NCBI GenBank assembly: GCA_039814715.1
Contig: JBCCAR010000007.1
Coordinates: 1-64,000 of the forward strand
Origin: CAKZYD01 sp039814715
Lineage (GTDB): Bacteria > Pseudomonadota > Alphaproteobacteria > Sphingomonadales > CAKZYD01
Reading direction: 5' to 3'
DNA: 64,000 bases
In this document: in pieces, positions 8,530 to 16,826 of the stretch
Layout: each line of letters begins with the position of its first letter
Position numbering within the stretch: the stretch's first letter is position 1
Program-made: the position numbers and the translations under genes
Notes under the pieces: generated by a model
The model's input: only the letters and a program-made list of their open reading frames with translations
Database searches by the model: none
Told to the model about the DNA's origin: nothing

Positions 8530-10020
8530 ATGACCCGGCCCATTAAAAACGGCGAACGCCACATTGCCAGCCTGCGCGATAATCGCACCGTTTATATCGA
8601 CGGGACAGAAGTTCATGACGTGACCACGCACCCAGCTTTTCGAAATTCTGTCGCGTCATCGGCGCGGATGTATGACCTGCAGGCAAAAGATGAGAATATT
8701 GAGGCCATGACCTTTGTATCGCCCACCAGTGGTGGGCGTGTCAGCCGCGGCTGGCAGATTCCGAAAAACCACGCTGAAATGGTGGAACGGCGTAAAGCAC
8801 TCGTCGCTTGGGCGGAGACGCATTGCGGCTTTATGGGGCGCTCTCCTGATCACCTGGCCTCTGCGCTCACGGGTCAATATATGGGCATGGATCGCTGGAA
8901 AGAGTATGACGAGACCTATGCACGCAACTTCGCCGACTATTACCACTATGCGCGCGATCATGATCACTTCCTCACCTATGTGATTATTAACCCGCAAATT
9001 GATCGCTCTAAAGACACCAGTGACCAAGAAGACGGCGACGTAATTATGCGCGTTGTCGATGAGGACAGTGAGGGCATCACTGTGCGCGGCGTGAAAATGA
9101 TGGGCACAAGCTCCATCATGGCGAACGAGGTATTTGTTGCAAATCTGCAGCCCTTGCGGCCGGATGAAAGCAAATATGCTGTTAGCTTTGCGCTGCCTAT
9201 GAACACCAAAGGCGTTAAGGTTCTCTCACGCAAGTCTTTTGAAGCAAACGCCGTCAGCGCTTTCGATAATCCGCTATCGAGCCGTTATGACGAGAATGAC
9301 GCAGTCCTTTATTTCGATGACGTCAAGGTGCCGTGGAACCGGGTATTCGTGAACCAAGACGTTGCTATGGCCAAAGCACAATTCCACGAAACACCTGGGC
9401 ACGTGTTCCAAAACTACCAAGCGCAAATCCGCTTGATGGTCAAACTTAAGTTCCTCTCCGGCCTGGCCCGCAGGACCGCTGAAACCATTGGCACCATCAA
9501 GTTGCCGCCTGTGCAAACAACGCTCGGCAAACTTGCCTCTGATGCAGCAGCCGTTGAGGCGTTCGTCTCTGGTATGGAAGCCTCCGGCGAAGAGGTTAAT
9601 GGTGCCTGGCTTCCGAACCGGCATATGCTTTATGCGGCGCAGGTTTTTACCCAGGAGATGTATGCGACCTTCGTGAACTCCATTCGTGAATTGGCAGGGG
9701 GCGCACTCATCATGCTGCCCTCCTCCGCGCAAGATTATACAAACCCAGACGCAGCACGCATTTTCGATAAAATTCAAGTTGGCGCGTCAGGCACATCGAG
9801 AGAGAGAGTTAAGTTTTTTAAAATGGCTTGGGACGCACTTGGATCAGAATTTGCTGGTAGGCATACGCATTACGAGTCCTTCTACGCTGGCGCTCAATTC
9901 GTCACGCGCGGACATAGTTTTCGCTCTTATGATTGGGATGGCGCCTTAAAACTCGTAGACGACCAGCTTGATGGTTACGATCTAGATAGCTGTCTGCCAA
10001 AAACACGCAAGAGCGCCTAA
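8530..10020 (+). CDS. Two-component flavin-dependent monooxygenase (HpaB family)
   Basis: The 496-aa protein belongs to the 4-hydroxyphenylacetate 3-hydroxylase / 4-hydroxybutyryl-CoA dehydratase superfamily (acyl-CoA-dehydrogenase fold). Its adjacent flavin reductase argues for the monooxygenase branch. Conserved stretches include the early DGTEVHDVTTHPAF, the region YARDHDHFLTYVIINP and the flavin-site region VPWNRVF. GAGGAG precedes the ATG. With an enamidase, an AA_synth protein and an epoxide-hydrolase-like protein nearby, a ring N-heterocycle such as a pyrrole- or pyridine-carboxylate is a plausible substrate, but a phenol cannot be excluded. The enzyme class is firm and the substrate is inference. 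Confidence 0.88.
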   Translation: MTRPIKNGERHIASLRDNRTVYIDGTEVHDVTTHPAFRNSVASSARMYDLQAKDENIEAMTFVSPTSGGRVSRGWQIPKNHAEMVERRKALVAWAETHCGFMGRSPDHLASALTGQYMGMDRWKEYDETYARNFADYYHYARDHDHFLTYVIINPQIDRSKDTSDQEDGDVIMRVVDEDSEGITVRGVKMMGTSSIMANEVFVANLQPLRPDESKYAVSFALPMNTKGVKVLSRKSFEANAVSAFDNPLSSRYDENDAVLYFDDVKVPWNRVFVNQDVAMAKAQFHETPGHVFQNYQAQIRLMVKLKFLSGLARRTAETIGTIKLPPVQTTLGKLASDAAAVEAFVSGMEASGEEVNGAWLPNRHMLYAAQVFTQEMYATFVNSIRELAGGALIMLPSSAQDYTNPDAARIFDKIQVGASGTSRERVKFFKMAWDALGSEFAGRHTHYESFYAGAQFVTRGHSFRSYDWDGALKLVDDQLDGYDLDSCLPKTRKSA

Positions 10021-10037
10021 GATAGTTTTTAAAAAAG

Positions 10038-10050
10038 CTTGTTTGCAAAG
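10038..10050 (+). promoter_or_regulatory. Weak copy of cluster operator before CMD/MarR genes
   Basis: CTTGTTTGCAAAG matches the perfect operator CTTTGTTACAAAG at 10 of 13 positions and lies 24 bases before the decarboxylase-like gene that is coupled to the MarR gene. The position fits autoregulation. The match is imperfect and no clear -35/-10 pair frames it, so confidence is limited. Confidence 0.4.
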
Positions 10051-10073
10051 CTAAATAGCGGCATACAGCCGCC

Positions 10074-10466
10074 ATGACGGAAGAGACATCACAACGCTTT
10101 AGTGACGGCTTAGCCGTCCGCCGGGCTGTGCTAGGCGATGACTATGTCGACAAAGCACTGGCAAACAGCGACGCCTTTTGGCAGCCACTCCAAGAAATGG
10201 TAACGGAGTTTTGCTGGGGGTCCGTGTGGACCCGTGATGGGCTCGATAAGCGCACACGCAGCCTCTTAAATGTTGCGATGCTGAGCGCCCTCAACCGCCC
10301 GCATGAAATAGAGCTACATTTGCGCGGCGCTTTAAACAATGGCTGCACCGCTGAGGACATTCGAGAAGTTGTCTTGCAGGTTGCTGCATATTGCGGTGTC
10401 CCGGCGGCCATTGATACGATGCGCGCAGCTAAAAAAGTGTTTGCCGAGGCGGATGGAGACGCATGA
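10074..10466 (+). CDS. Carboxymuconolactone decarboxylase (PcaC/AhpD-like) family protein
   Basis: A 130-aa single-domain protein of the CMD family, with the PcaC-like series GLAVRRAVLGDDYV, WGSVWTRDGLD, RTRSLLNVAML, HLRGALNNGCT and VAAYCGVPAA. True PcaC removes CO2 from gamma-carboxymuconolactone. Here there are no protocatechuate genes beside it, so it may act on another ring-derived lactone or lactam. It lacks the CxxC of AhpD-type peroxidase partners, which favours the decarboxylase branch. The stop overlaps the MarR start (ATGA). Confidence 0.88.
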   Translation: MTEETSQRFSDGLAVRRAVLGDDYVDKALANSDAFWQPLQEMVTEFCWGSVWTRDGLDKRTRSLLNVAMLSALNRPHEIELHLRGALNNGCTAEDIREVVLQVAAYCGVPAAIDTMRAAKKVFAEADGDA

Positions 10467-11044
10467 CAAAGCATAGTGAAGCAAAGTCAAACGCTGCAAA
10501 ACAGCATGCCCCGCTAACGGTGACACGCCCTGAACTGTTGATCAATGGTGACGACGCAGCCTTCCGCGAAATGGTTCATGCAGCCTTGGCGTTTGCAGCC
10601 CGCCTCACTGCAATTCGTGATGGATATGCTGAGTTCATTGGCCTGCCTGGGCCGCAATATACGATACTGGTCTCCATTCAACATCTGGAAGATCATGGGC
10701 TGGTAAGCGTGAAACGCATCGCCGAGCATTTGCGCCTAAGCGGGACTTTTGTAACGACAGAAACCAACAAACTGGTGCGCAAAGGTCTGGTCCTTAAAGA
10801 GAAGGACCCAGGCGATGGGCGGCGCGTCTCCTTAAAGATGACCGAAGACGGCAATGCACTCTTGCTACGCTTAAGCGAAGTTCAACAAGAGGTGAACAAT
10901 GCTCACTTTGGATCACTAAGCGCCGATGAGTTCCAACTCTTAAAGAAAGTGATGCCCGAATTAGTCGATAGCACAAATGTTGGCTTATCCCTTCTCGCGC
11001 ATTTGACGGCTAAAAGAGACCTCTCGGCAAAGCCCGCAGCCTAA
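10463..11044 (+). CDS. MarR-family transcriptional regulator
   Basis: The 193-aa protein has a winged-helix MarR domain at about residues 50-150, including VSVKRIAEHLRLSGTFVTTET (recognition helix region) and the wing LKEKDPGDGRRVSLKMTEDG. Its ATG overlaps the previous stop, so it is cotranscribed with the CMD-family gene. MarR dimers bind short palindromes and are released by aromatic or related ligands. Three copies of a CTTTGTTACAAAG-type palindrome stand before the receptor, flavin reductase and CMD units, so it is the likely local repressor. The link is inferred from position and site structure. Confidence 0.9.
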   Translation: MTKHSEAKSNAAKQHAPLTVTRPELLINGDDAAFREMVHAALAFAARLTAIRDGYAEFIGLPGPQYTILVSIQHLEDHGLVSVKRIAEHLRLSGTFVTTETNKLVRKGLVLKEKDPGDGRRVSLKMTEDGNALLLRLSEVQQEVNNAHFGSLSADEFQLLKKVMPELVDSTNVGLSLLAHLTAKRDLSAKPAA

Positions 11045-11104
11045 CAATGCTGCGCGGTTCGTAGATTGAAAACCCGACACTTTACCTGAGAAAATCACGC
11101 TAGC

Positions 11105-11287
11105 CTAAAAATGGTAGTCCGCTTCCGCAAAAGCATCGCGACTTGCCCGGGCGGCCTCCAGCGACTCTGTTTTTAAGGCACGTTTGATAACGTGTTTATC
11201 GTCTAAACATGTATAGTCGCAGCGGTGCCGTAGACCATAATACCAACGCGACGCGCGCTGTTTTTAGGACTGATTGAGGTCTTTCAT
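11105..11287 (-). pseudogene. Phage-type integrase N-terminal remnant
   Basis: Reading the minus strand from ATG 11287 gives MKDLNQS, then an in-frame TAA, then a segment typical of the N-terminus of tyrosine-recombinase integrases (DUF6538-like): SRWYYGLRH, LDDKHVIKRALKTES and LEAARASRDAFAEADYHF, ending at TAG. The known pattern in such integrases is a WYY/RR module followed by a SLKTxSLxxARxxRDAxxEAD helix. The catalytic domain is missing. It lies on the 3' side of tRNA-Leu in the same orientation, the classic place for an island integrase. The family call rests on motif recognition and needs a profile search. Confidence 0.65.
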
Positions 11288-11388
11288 CAAAAGCATGATG
11301 TTAAGCTTTTTCTAGCCCATTTTGTGACCCAAAATCTCGAATAATTGAAAGGCTCCGGGACAAGCCGGGCAACTTTTTCAATTAAATC

Positions 11389-11404
11389 AGAGGCTTAAGC
11401 CTCT
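11389..11404 (-). terminator. Palindrome downstream of tRNA-Leu, terminator-like
   Basis: AGAGGCTTAAGCCTCT is a perfect 16-base palindrome 15 bases past the tRNA 3' end. On the minus strand it is followed by an AT-rich stretch (GATTTAATTGAAAAAG), but not a pure T-run. A second inverted repeat, TAATTGAAA (11342-11350) with TTTCAATTA (11376-11384), lies just beyond. It could terminate the tRNA transcript or be part of an old recombination site. Confidence 0.35.
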
Positions 11405-11419
11405 TCACTTGGAGTAAAA

Positions 11420-11508
11420 TGGTGCGGCCGAGAAGACTCGAACTTCCACGGGATATTAATCCCACAGCGACCTCAACGCTGCGCGTCTACCAATTCCGCC
11501 ACGGCCGC
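11420..11508 (-). tRNA. tRNA-Leu (anticodon GAG)
   Basis: The minus strand folds into a class II tRNA of 89 bases including an encoded CCA (11420-11422). The acceptor stem is GCGGCCG/CGGCCGC, the D arm contains GAATTGGTAGACGC, the anticodon stem CAGCG/CGCTG encloses the loop TTGAGGT giving GAG, the long variable arm is TGTGGGATTAATATCCCGT, and the T arm contains GTTCGAGTC. GAG reads the CUC and CUU leucine codons. Its 3' side faces the integrase remnant, so it may have been an attachment site. Confidence 0.97.
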
Positions 11509-11706
11509 GCGGTGTGAGACCGGCGGGATGTAACAAAGGCGCACAACATATGCAAATTCTTCGTTGTTTTTAGAATGCAAAAAACCAAATGGGCCCCTTT
11601 TACAACATTGACCAATCGATAAGAATAACTCGCACAACCATTATTGTAGCATTGGTCACGAAGTGGCACATAACGCAGGACCCGATAGGATTTGAAAGTA
11701 ACTCCC

Positions 11707-13917
11707 ATGCGTTTTTCCAAACAGCTTTGCTTTGCCAGCGTTGCGGCAATGGCGCTTGCCAGCCCTGCGCAGGCGCAAGATGACGATATAAGCATCTCTG
11801 AGAGCTTCTTTGTTATCGGCTCGGCAGGGGATGCGCTGTATGCGCCTGGCTCGGCTACTGTTTTGGAAAGTGATTATCTCAATCGCTTTGAATATTCTGA
11901 TATCTCACGTGTCCTGCGCGCGGTTCCAGGGGTTTATATTCAAGAAGAAGACGGCTTTGGTCTACGCCCTAATATTGGCCTGCGCGGCACTGGGACGGCA
12001 CGCTCTGAAAAGATCACCCTGCTTGAAGACGGTGTTCTCATTGCGCCGGCCCCTTATTCGGCGCCTGCCGCCTATTATTTTCCTACCGCAGCCCGGATGA
12101 GCGCGGTCGAAGTGCTCAAAGGTCCGTCCGCTATTTTGGAAGGTCCGCGCACTGTTGGCGGGGCGATCAACATGGTGTCGACACAAATTCCTGACAGCCC
12201 ATCAGGACAACTAGAAGCCCGCGTCGGCTCACGCGGTTTTTACGAGGTTCATGGGTTTGGCGGCGGCATGAAGGGCAATGTGGGCGCTCTGGCTGAGGTC
12301 TACCGGAGCGGATCAAACGGCTTTAAAAATCTGCCTAATGACGGCGACACCGGCTTTGAAATCGAGGATTATGTCCTGAAGCTGCGCGCCCAAACGCGAG
12401 AAGATGCCAGCTATCCGCAGACCTTTGAATTTAAAGGCCAATATTATTCCCAGTCTTCAAATGAGACCTATTTGGGTTTAACGGATCAAGATTTTGCTGC
12501 CGACCCCTTTCAGCGCTATGCGGCGTCTCAAAATGACCGCTTTGACTCAGAGCATTATCAACTTCAGCTAAGCCATCAAATTGAGATCGGCGAAGTGACG
12601 ACCGTTGATACGCAGATCTATTACAACGATTTCCAGCGCAATTGGTTCAAAGTCGATGACCTCAATTTTGGCGATGGACGCATTCGGCCATCAGCGCTGT
12701 TTGGCAGCGGGGTATCCAATGACGATGTGCGCCTGCAAATCTTGCGCGGGGAGGCAGATTCGATCGATGATGCCATTCAGCTGCGCAACAACAACCGCGA
12801 CTATTATGCCTGGGGCATTCAATCGACGCTTCGCACTGAATTTGAAACAGGCTCTTGGTACCACGCGGTCGAATTTGGCGTGCGCTATCATGAAGATGAA
12901 GAAGATCGCCTGCAAAACCGCGAAAACTTTGCCATGCGCAATGGAGCTTTGGTGGCGACCAGTATTGGCACGCCGGGCAGTCAGGCAAACCGCGTGCAGT
13001 CGGCCAGCGCTTGGGCTATCTACGCGCGTGACACGATTTATATCGGCGAAAACCTGACGATTGAACCTGGCATCCGTGCGGAGTTCATTGATTTAGAGCG
13101 CCAAGATTTTGCGGGCGATGATACGAGCCGGGCCAATGGGCCAACGCGCATTCGCAGCAATACTGTGACGGCCATCGCGCCTGGTGTCGGCTTCACTTAC
13201 CAACTCAATGATGCCTTGCTGCTGCTCGGCGGCGTTCATCGCGGCATCAATCCACCCGGCGCCAGCGATGCAAGCGCACAGGAAGAAACAAGCCTCAATT
13301 CTGAATTTGGTGCGCGCTTCATCACTATTTTCGCAACCGTGGAGGCCATCGCTTTTTATAGTAAGTACAATAACATATTGGGTAATTGCACCAATTCGGT
13401 CGGCTGCACAGCCGGCGAGACTGGCGATCAGTTCAATGGCGGGGATGCGCGCGTTTTTGGGCTGGAGCTATCAGGCTATACCGAGCCTTACATCACCGAC
13501 GGCCTTCGATTGCCGCTGCGTTTTGCCTATACATTTACAGACGCGCAGTTCACAGAGACCTTTGAAGACTCGTTCTTTGGCGATGTTCAAGACGGCGATA
13601 ATTTAGACTTTACGCCGCGCCATACTTTGTTTTTATCAGCCGGTGTCGCAGGCGACACATGGTCAACCGCGCTCAACATGACCCATGTGAGCAAGCAGCG
13701 TACAGCCGCTGGACAAGGGCCAATACCGCAAGATGAACGCATCAATGGATACACAGTGTTCGATTTGGCGGGGAACTATCAAGTCGCAAAACCGCTCAAC
13801 CTGTTTTTGACGGTGCAAAACCTGTTTGGCAATGACTATGCAGTCAGCCGGTTGCCCTATGGCCTGCGCCCAGGACGGCCGCGTTCAGTGATTGGCGGTG
13901 TGCGGGTAACCTTCTAG
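11707..13917 (+). CDS. TonB-dependent receptor, FecA/ferric-siderophore-like
   Basis: The 736-aa protein has a signal peptide ending in SPAQAQ, a plug with GFGLRPNIGLRGTG, the FecA-like ITLLEDGVLIAPAPYS and VEVLKGPSAILEGPRTVGGA, and a beta-barrel ending GGVRVTF. This plug pattern is that of FecA and related ferric dicitrate or siderophore receptors. The frame allows a TTG start at 11692, but ATG 11707 opens directly into the signal peptide. There is no N-terminal signalling domain and no FecI/FecR pair nearby, so regulation probably differs, perhaps through Irr or Fur. The ligand is not predictable. Confidence 0.92.
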   Translation: MRFSKQLCFASVAAMALASPAQAQDDDISISESFFVIGSAGDALYAPGSATVLESDYLNRFEYSDISRVLRAVPGVYIQEEDGFGLRPNIGLRGTGTARSEKITLLEDGVLIAPAPYSAPAAYYFPTAARMSAVEVLKGPSAILEGPRTVGGAINMVSTQIPDSPSGQLEARVGSRGFYEVHGFGGGMKGNVGALAEVYRSGSNGFKNLPNDGDTGFEIEDYVLKLRAQTREDASYPQTFEFKGQYYSQSSNETYLGLTDQDFAADPFQRYAASQNDRFDSEHYQLQLSHQIEIGEVTTVDTQIYYNDFQRNWFKVDDLNFGDGRIRPSALFGSGVSNDDVRLQILRGEADSIDDAIQLRNNNRDYYAWGIQSTLRTEFETGSWYHAVEFGVRYHEDEEDRLQNRENFAMRNGALVATSIGTPGSQANRVQSASAWAIYARDTIYIGENLTIEPGIRAEFIDLERQDFAGDDTSRANGPTRIRSNTVTAIAPGVGFTYQLNDALLLLGGVHRGINPPGASDASAQEETSLNSEFGARFITIFATVEAIAFYSKYNNILGNCTNSVGCTAGETGDQFNGGDARVFGLELSGYTEPYITDGLRLPLRFAYTFTDAQFTETFEDSFFGDVQDGDNLDFTPRHTLFLSAGVAGDTWSTALNMTHVSKQRTAAGQGPIPQDERINGYTVFDLAGNYQVAKPLNLFLTVQNLFGNDYAVSRLPYGLRPGRPRSVIGGVRVTF

Positions 13918-13933
13918 CAAAGAGCGCTAGAGG
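13911..13933. terminator. Hairpin between convergent receptor and FliN-like genes
   Basis: CTTCTAGC and GCTAGAGG can form an eight-pair stem (one G-U) around AAAGAGC, overlapping the receptor stop. On the plus strand TCTGAATTTTC follows. The two genes converge here, so a bidirectional terminator is reasonable, but the T-run is poor. Confidence 0.4.
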
Positions 13934-14196
13934 TCTGAATTTTCATCGATGAGTTCTGTGATGGTCACGCCAATGCGTTCGCCAACAATCACGACTTCGC
14001 CCTTAGCGATCAATTCGCCATTGCCATAGACCATAACCGGGTCATCATGGCGGGCATCAAGATCGACAACAGCGCCGCGCCCAACTTTCAAAAGCTGGCG
14101 GATCGGCATGCTTGACTTGCCGATGACCACGTTGATGTCTACTTTGACCTTATTCAAGGCCTCAAGAACGGCGGATTGGGGTGCTGACTGAACCAT
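13927..14196 (-). CDS. FliN-like (SpoA/SPOA domain) motor-switch protein
   Basis: The 89-aa protein is nearly all SpoA domain: VKVDINVVIGKSSMPIRQLL, then VVDLDARHDDPVMVYGNGEL and GEVVIVGERIGVTITELID, the hallmark of FliN at the base of the flagellar C-ring or of the type III secretion sorting platform. The frame is open to 14304, but that would run into lipB, so ATG 14196 is preferred. No other flagellar gene is in the window. It is normal for such a minimal FliN to be short. It may serve a flagellum encoded elsewhere. Confidence 0.85.
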   Translation of the reverse strand: MVQSAPQSAVLEALNKVKVDINVVIGKSSMPIRQLLKVGRGAVVDLDARHDDPVMVYGNGELIAKGEVVIVGERIGVTITELIDENSDL

Positions 14197-14238
14197 CGGC
14201 GCACAATGCGCGAGCAAGGTTAGAACGCAGTTAACAAA

Positions 14239-14895
14239 ATGCAGATCTGGCGCAGCAAAAAGCCGGTTGAGTACTCCAGTGCCCTGGCCCGGATGGAAGA
14301 CCAAGCCGCTGCCATTGCAGCAGGCAATGCAAGTGATACACTCTGGTTTTTAGAACACCCACCGATTTACACCGCTGGCACGAGCGCAGACCGCGCCGAT
14401 CTGCTCGGTCTTCACCCCTTCCCAGTCTATGACGCTGGGCGCGGCGGACAATATACCTATCACGGTCCGGGCCAGCGCATTGTCTATACCATGATAGATC
14501 TAAAGCACCGCGGCCGCGATGTACGCCGCTTTGTGCGCGATCTTGAAGATGTGATCATCAACGCGCTTGCAGCCTTCGACGTGACGGGAGAGCGCCGCGA
14601 GGGGCGCGTGGGTGTTTGGGTTGAGACGCCTGCAGGCGAGAAAAAGATTGCTGCGCTTGGCATCCGCGTGCGCCGCTGGGTCTCCTTCCACGGCATTTCC
14701 ATCAATCTATGCCCCGACCTCAGCCACTTTGGCGGAATTGTGCCATGCGGCTTGCCCAATTTTGGGGTCACGAGCCTGCATGATCATGGAAAAACCGTCT
14801 CTTTTGAGGACCTGGACGAGGCGCTTTTGCGGGCGTTTGAACGCGTCTTTGGCGCTGCGCCTGAAGCGGCTGACGTGGGCGCTCTTAATCTCTGA
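14239..14895 (+). CDS. lipB: Lipoyl(octanoyl) transferase LipB
   Basis: The 218-aa enzyme transfers octanoate from acyl-carrier protein to lipoyl domains of 2-oxoacid dehydrogenases. The signature RGGQYTYHGPGQ is complete. The catalytic Cys170 lies in GIVPCGLPNFGVTS and the Lys136 in GEKKIAALGIRV. No clear Shine-Dalgarno precedes the ATG, which stands 42 bases from the divergent FliN-like start, so a short or leaderless transcript is possible. Length is normal. Confidence 0.97.
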   Translation: MQIWRSKKPVEYSSALARMEDQAAAIAAGNASDTLWFLEHPPIYTAGTSADRADLLGLHPFPVYDAGRGGQYTYHGPGQRIVYTMIDLKHRGRDVRRFVRDLEDVIINALAAFDVTGERREGRVGVWVETPAGEKKIAALGIRVRRWVSFHGISINLCPDLSHFGGIVPCGLPNFGVTSLHDHGKTVSFEDLDEALLRAFERVFGAAPEAADVGALNL

Positions 14896-14975
14896 TTTAC
14901 CATAGCGCTTAACAGCTTTTTGGCGCCTGCTTGCTAAACCTACGTTGGTATTGAGTTAGCGGGCGTACGGCCAAC

Positions 14976-16790
14976 ATGGTGACATCACTTTTGCGCAGAT
15001 CAGCGGATAGTCCGCGTACGCTGCTAGACCGCTATGGCAGCGCGATGGCTGAAGCCTTAGATCGCCGCGAGGCCGGTCTCAGCGTCCAGAATGAACATAA
15101 AGCAAGCCGTCTTGACGCCCTCATGCGGCGCATTGTTGAGTCAAACTTTGACGGCATTCTTACCCTATCATCGGACAACCGGGTCACCATGGCCAACGAC
15201 GCGGCCATCAGAATGCTCGGCTACTCGCTAGTGCAGCTGCAAAATTTAAGCCCAGAAGCCTATTTCCCGGCCTTTCGCGCCTTTACAGAGCGCGCAAGTG
15301 ACGATTATGCGGTGGGCCGCGGCTACCGCGAGACGATTGCGGTTAATCAAAACGGCACGGCTGTTCCAGCGGAGATATGCATCAGCGATCTCACCATACG
15401 CCGCGAAAAGCTGCGCGTCATTATTTTGCGCGATATCACAGAAAGCAAGGCGCAGCGGCGCGAGCTGGAACATCAAGCGCTGCATGATGCCCTCACCGGC
15501 CTGCCCAACCGTGTGCTGCTGAACGACCGCCTGGACCATGCCATGAAAACGGCGCACCGCGCAGGTGAGCCCATGGCGCTTCTGCTCATTGATCTCGACG
15601 ATTTTAAGGATGTGAACGATACCCTCGGCCATCATGTCGGCGATTTGTTGCTGGTTGAAATCGCCGAGCGCCTGAAAAGGCCGCTGCGCGACAGCGATAC
15701 GGTTGCCAGGCTTGGTGGGGATGAATTTGCAGTCTTGCTGCCGGCGGCAACAGACATGAACCGCGCCGTTGAGATTGCTCACCGGCTTCGAGAAGCTGTG
15801 TTAGAACCGGTGCAACTGAATGACGATTTAGCAGCCTTTGTTGGCGCCTCGATTGGCGTTGCCATGTACCCCGATCATTCCAACGACGCCATTCGGCTCA
15901 TGCAATGCGCGGATGTCGCTATGTACTGCGCGAAAGATGGTCCAGACAAGATCGTCCTGTATGACAGTGAGCAGGACAATAATAACTTGAGGTCCCTCAC
16001 GCTGTCGTCGTCTTTGCGCAAAGCCATCGATGATGAAGCGGTGAGCTTGGTGTTTCAGCCCAAGCTCTCGTTAAACTCTCAAAAAGTGACGTCTGTGGAA
16101 GCGTTAGCGCGCTGGAATGACCCAACCCTGGGCATCGTTGAGCCAGATGAATTCATCGCCCACGCTGAGCGGACGGGCCAAATCCGCGACCTGACCACAA
16201 TGCTGGTTGGGAAAGCGACAAAACAAATCGCTGACTGGCAAAGCCGCGGCCTTGACCTCACTGTCTCCGTCAATTTATCGCCGCGGAGCCTCTTGGATGA
16301 AGGGCTGCCGCAGAAAATACAGACTATTTTAGCCGATCACGGGGTTCTAGGATCAAAGCTGACGCTGGAGATCACAGAAACGGCGATTGTGCTCGATCCA
16401 ACGAAGGCACAAAACATACTTAAAGGCCTCAATGACCTCGGCATAGCCCTCTCGATCGATGATTTTGGCACCGGCTATTCATCGCTGTCTATTCTGCAGC
16501 AACTGCCCGTTAAAGAACTCAAAGTAGATCGCAGTTTTGTCCAGCATATGCTGGAACGGACAGGCGATGATGTCATTGTACGCTCGACAATCGCCCTCGC
16601 CCACAGCCTCGATATGACTGTGGTGGCGGAAGGCGTCGAAACACCAGCACTCATCAAGCGCTTAGGCGATCTGGATTGTGATTTTGTCCAGGGCTACGCC
16701 ATTTCAACCGCGCTTGACGGGCCTGCGTTTGAAACCTGGCTATCGGCCTACAGCCCTCAGATAGCACCAAGCATCCAGCGGCAAACCTAA
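14976..16790 (+). CDS. PAS-GGDEF-EAL cyclic-di-GMP enzyme
   Basis: The 604-aa soluble protein has a PAS domain (about 45-155), a GGDEF domain (about 160-325) and an EAL domain (about 335-595). The active-site GGDEF (247-251) is intact and is preceded by an RxxD inhibitory site (RDSD, 238-241). The EAL part keeps EALARW, VNLSPRSL, DDFGTGYSSL, KVDRSFV, VAEGVET and DFVQGYA, so both cyclase and phosphodiesterase activity are possible. No membrane segment is visible. It would set local c-di-GMP levels in response to a PAS ligand or partner. Its neighbours are a surface-glycan cluster and a FliN-like gene, both usual c-di-GMP outputs. Confidence 0.95.
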   Translation: MVTSLLRRSADSPRTLLDRYGSAMAEALDRREAGLSVQNEHKASRLDALMRRIVESNFDGILTLSSDNRVTMANDAAIRMLGYSLVQLQNLSPEAYFPAFRAFTERASDDYAVGRGYRETIAVNQNGTAVPAEICISDLTIRREKLRVIILRDITESKAQRRELEHQALHDALTGLPNRVLLNDRLDHAMKTAHRAGEPMALLLIDLDDFKDVNDTLGHHVGDLLLVEIAERLKRPLRDSDTVARLGGDEFAVLLPAATDMNRAVEIAHRLREAVLEPVQLNDDLAAFVGASIGVAMYPDHSNDAIRLMQCADVAMYCAKDGPDKIVLYDSEQDNNNLRSLTLSSSLRKAIDDEAVSLVFQPKLSLNSQKVTSVEALARWNDPTLGIVEPDEFIAHAERTGQIRDLTTMLVGKATKQIADWQSRGLDLTVSVNLSPRSLLDEGLPQKIQTILADHGVLGSKLTLEITETAIVLDPTKAQNILKGLNDLGIALSIDDFGTGYSSLSILQQLPVKELKVDRSFVQHMLERTGDDVIVRSTIALAHSLDMTVVAEGVETPALIKRLGDLDCDFVQGYAISTALDGPAFETWLSAYSPQIAPSIQRQT

Positions 16791-16826
16791 TTCCCGTCAA
16801 ATGACCCAAACTTAGTCAAATGTGCT

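Noticed and set aside
11185..11212. Inverted repeat around TGTTTA-TCGTC-TAAACA as a regulator or terminator site
   Set aside because: It falls inside the integrase remnant coding sequence, has a mismatch on extension and no T-run.
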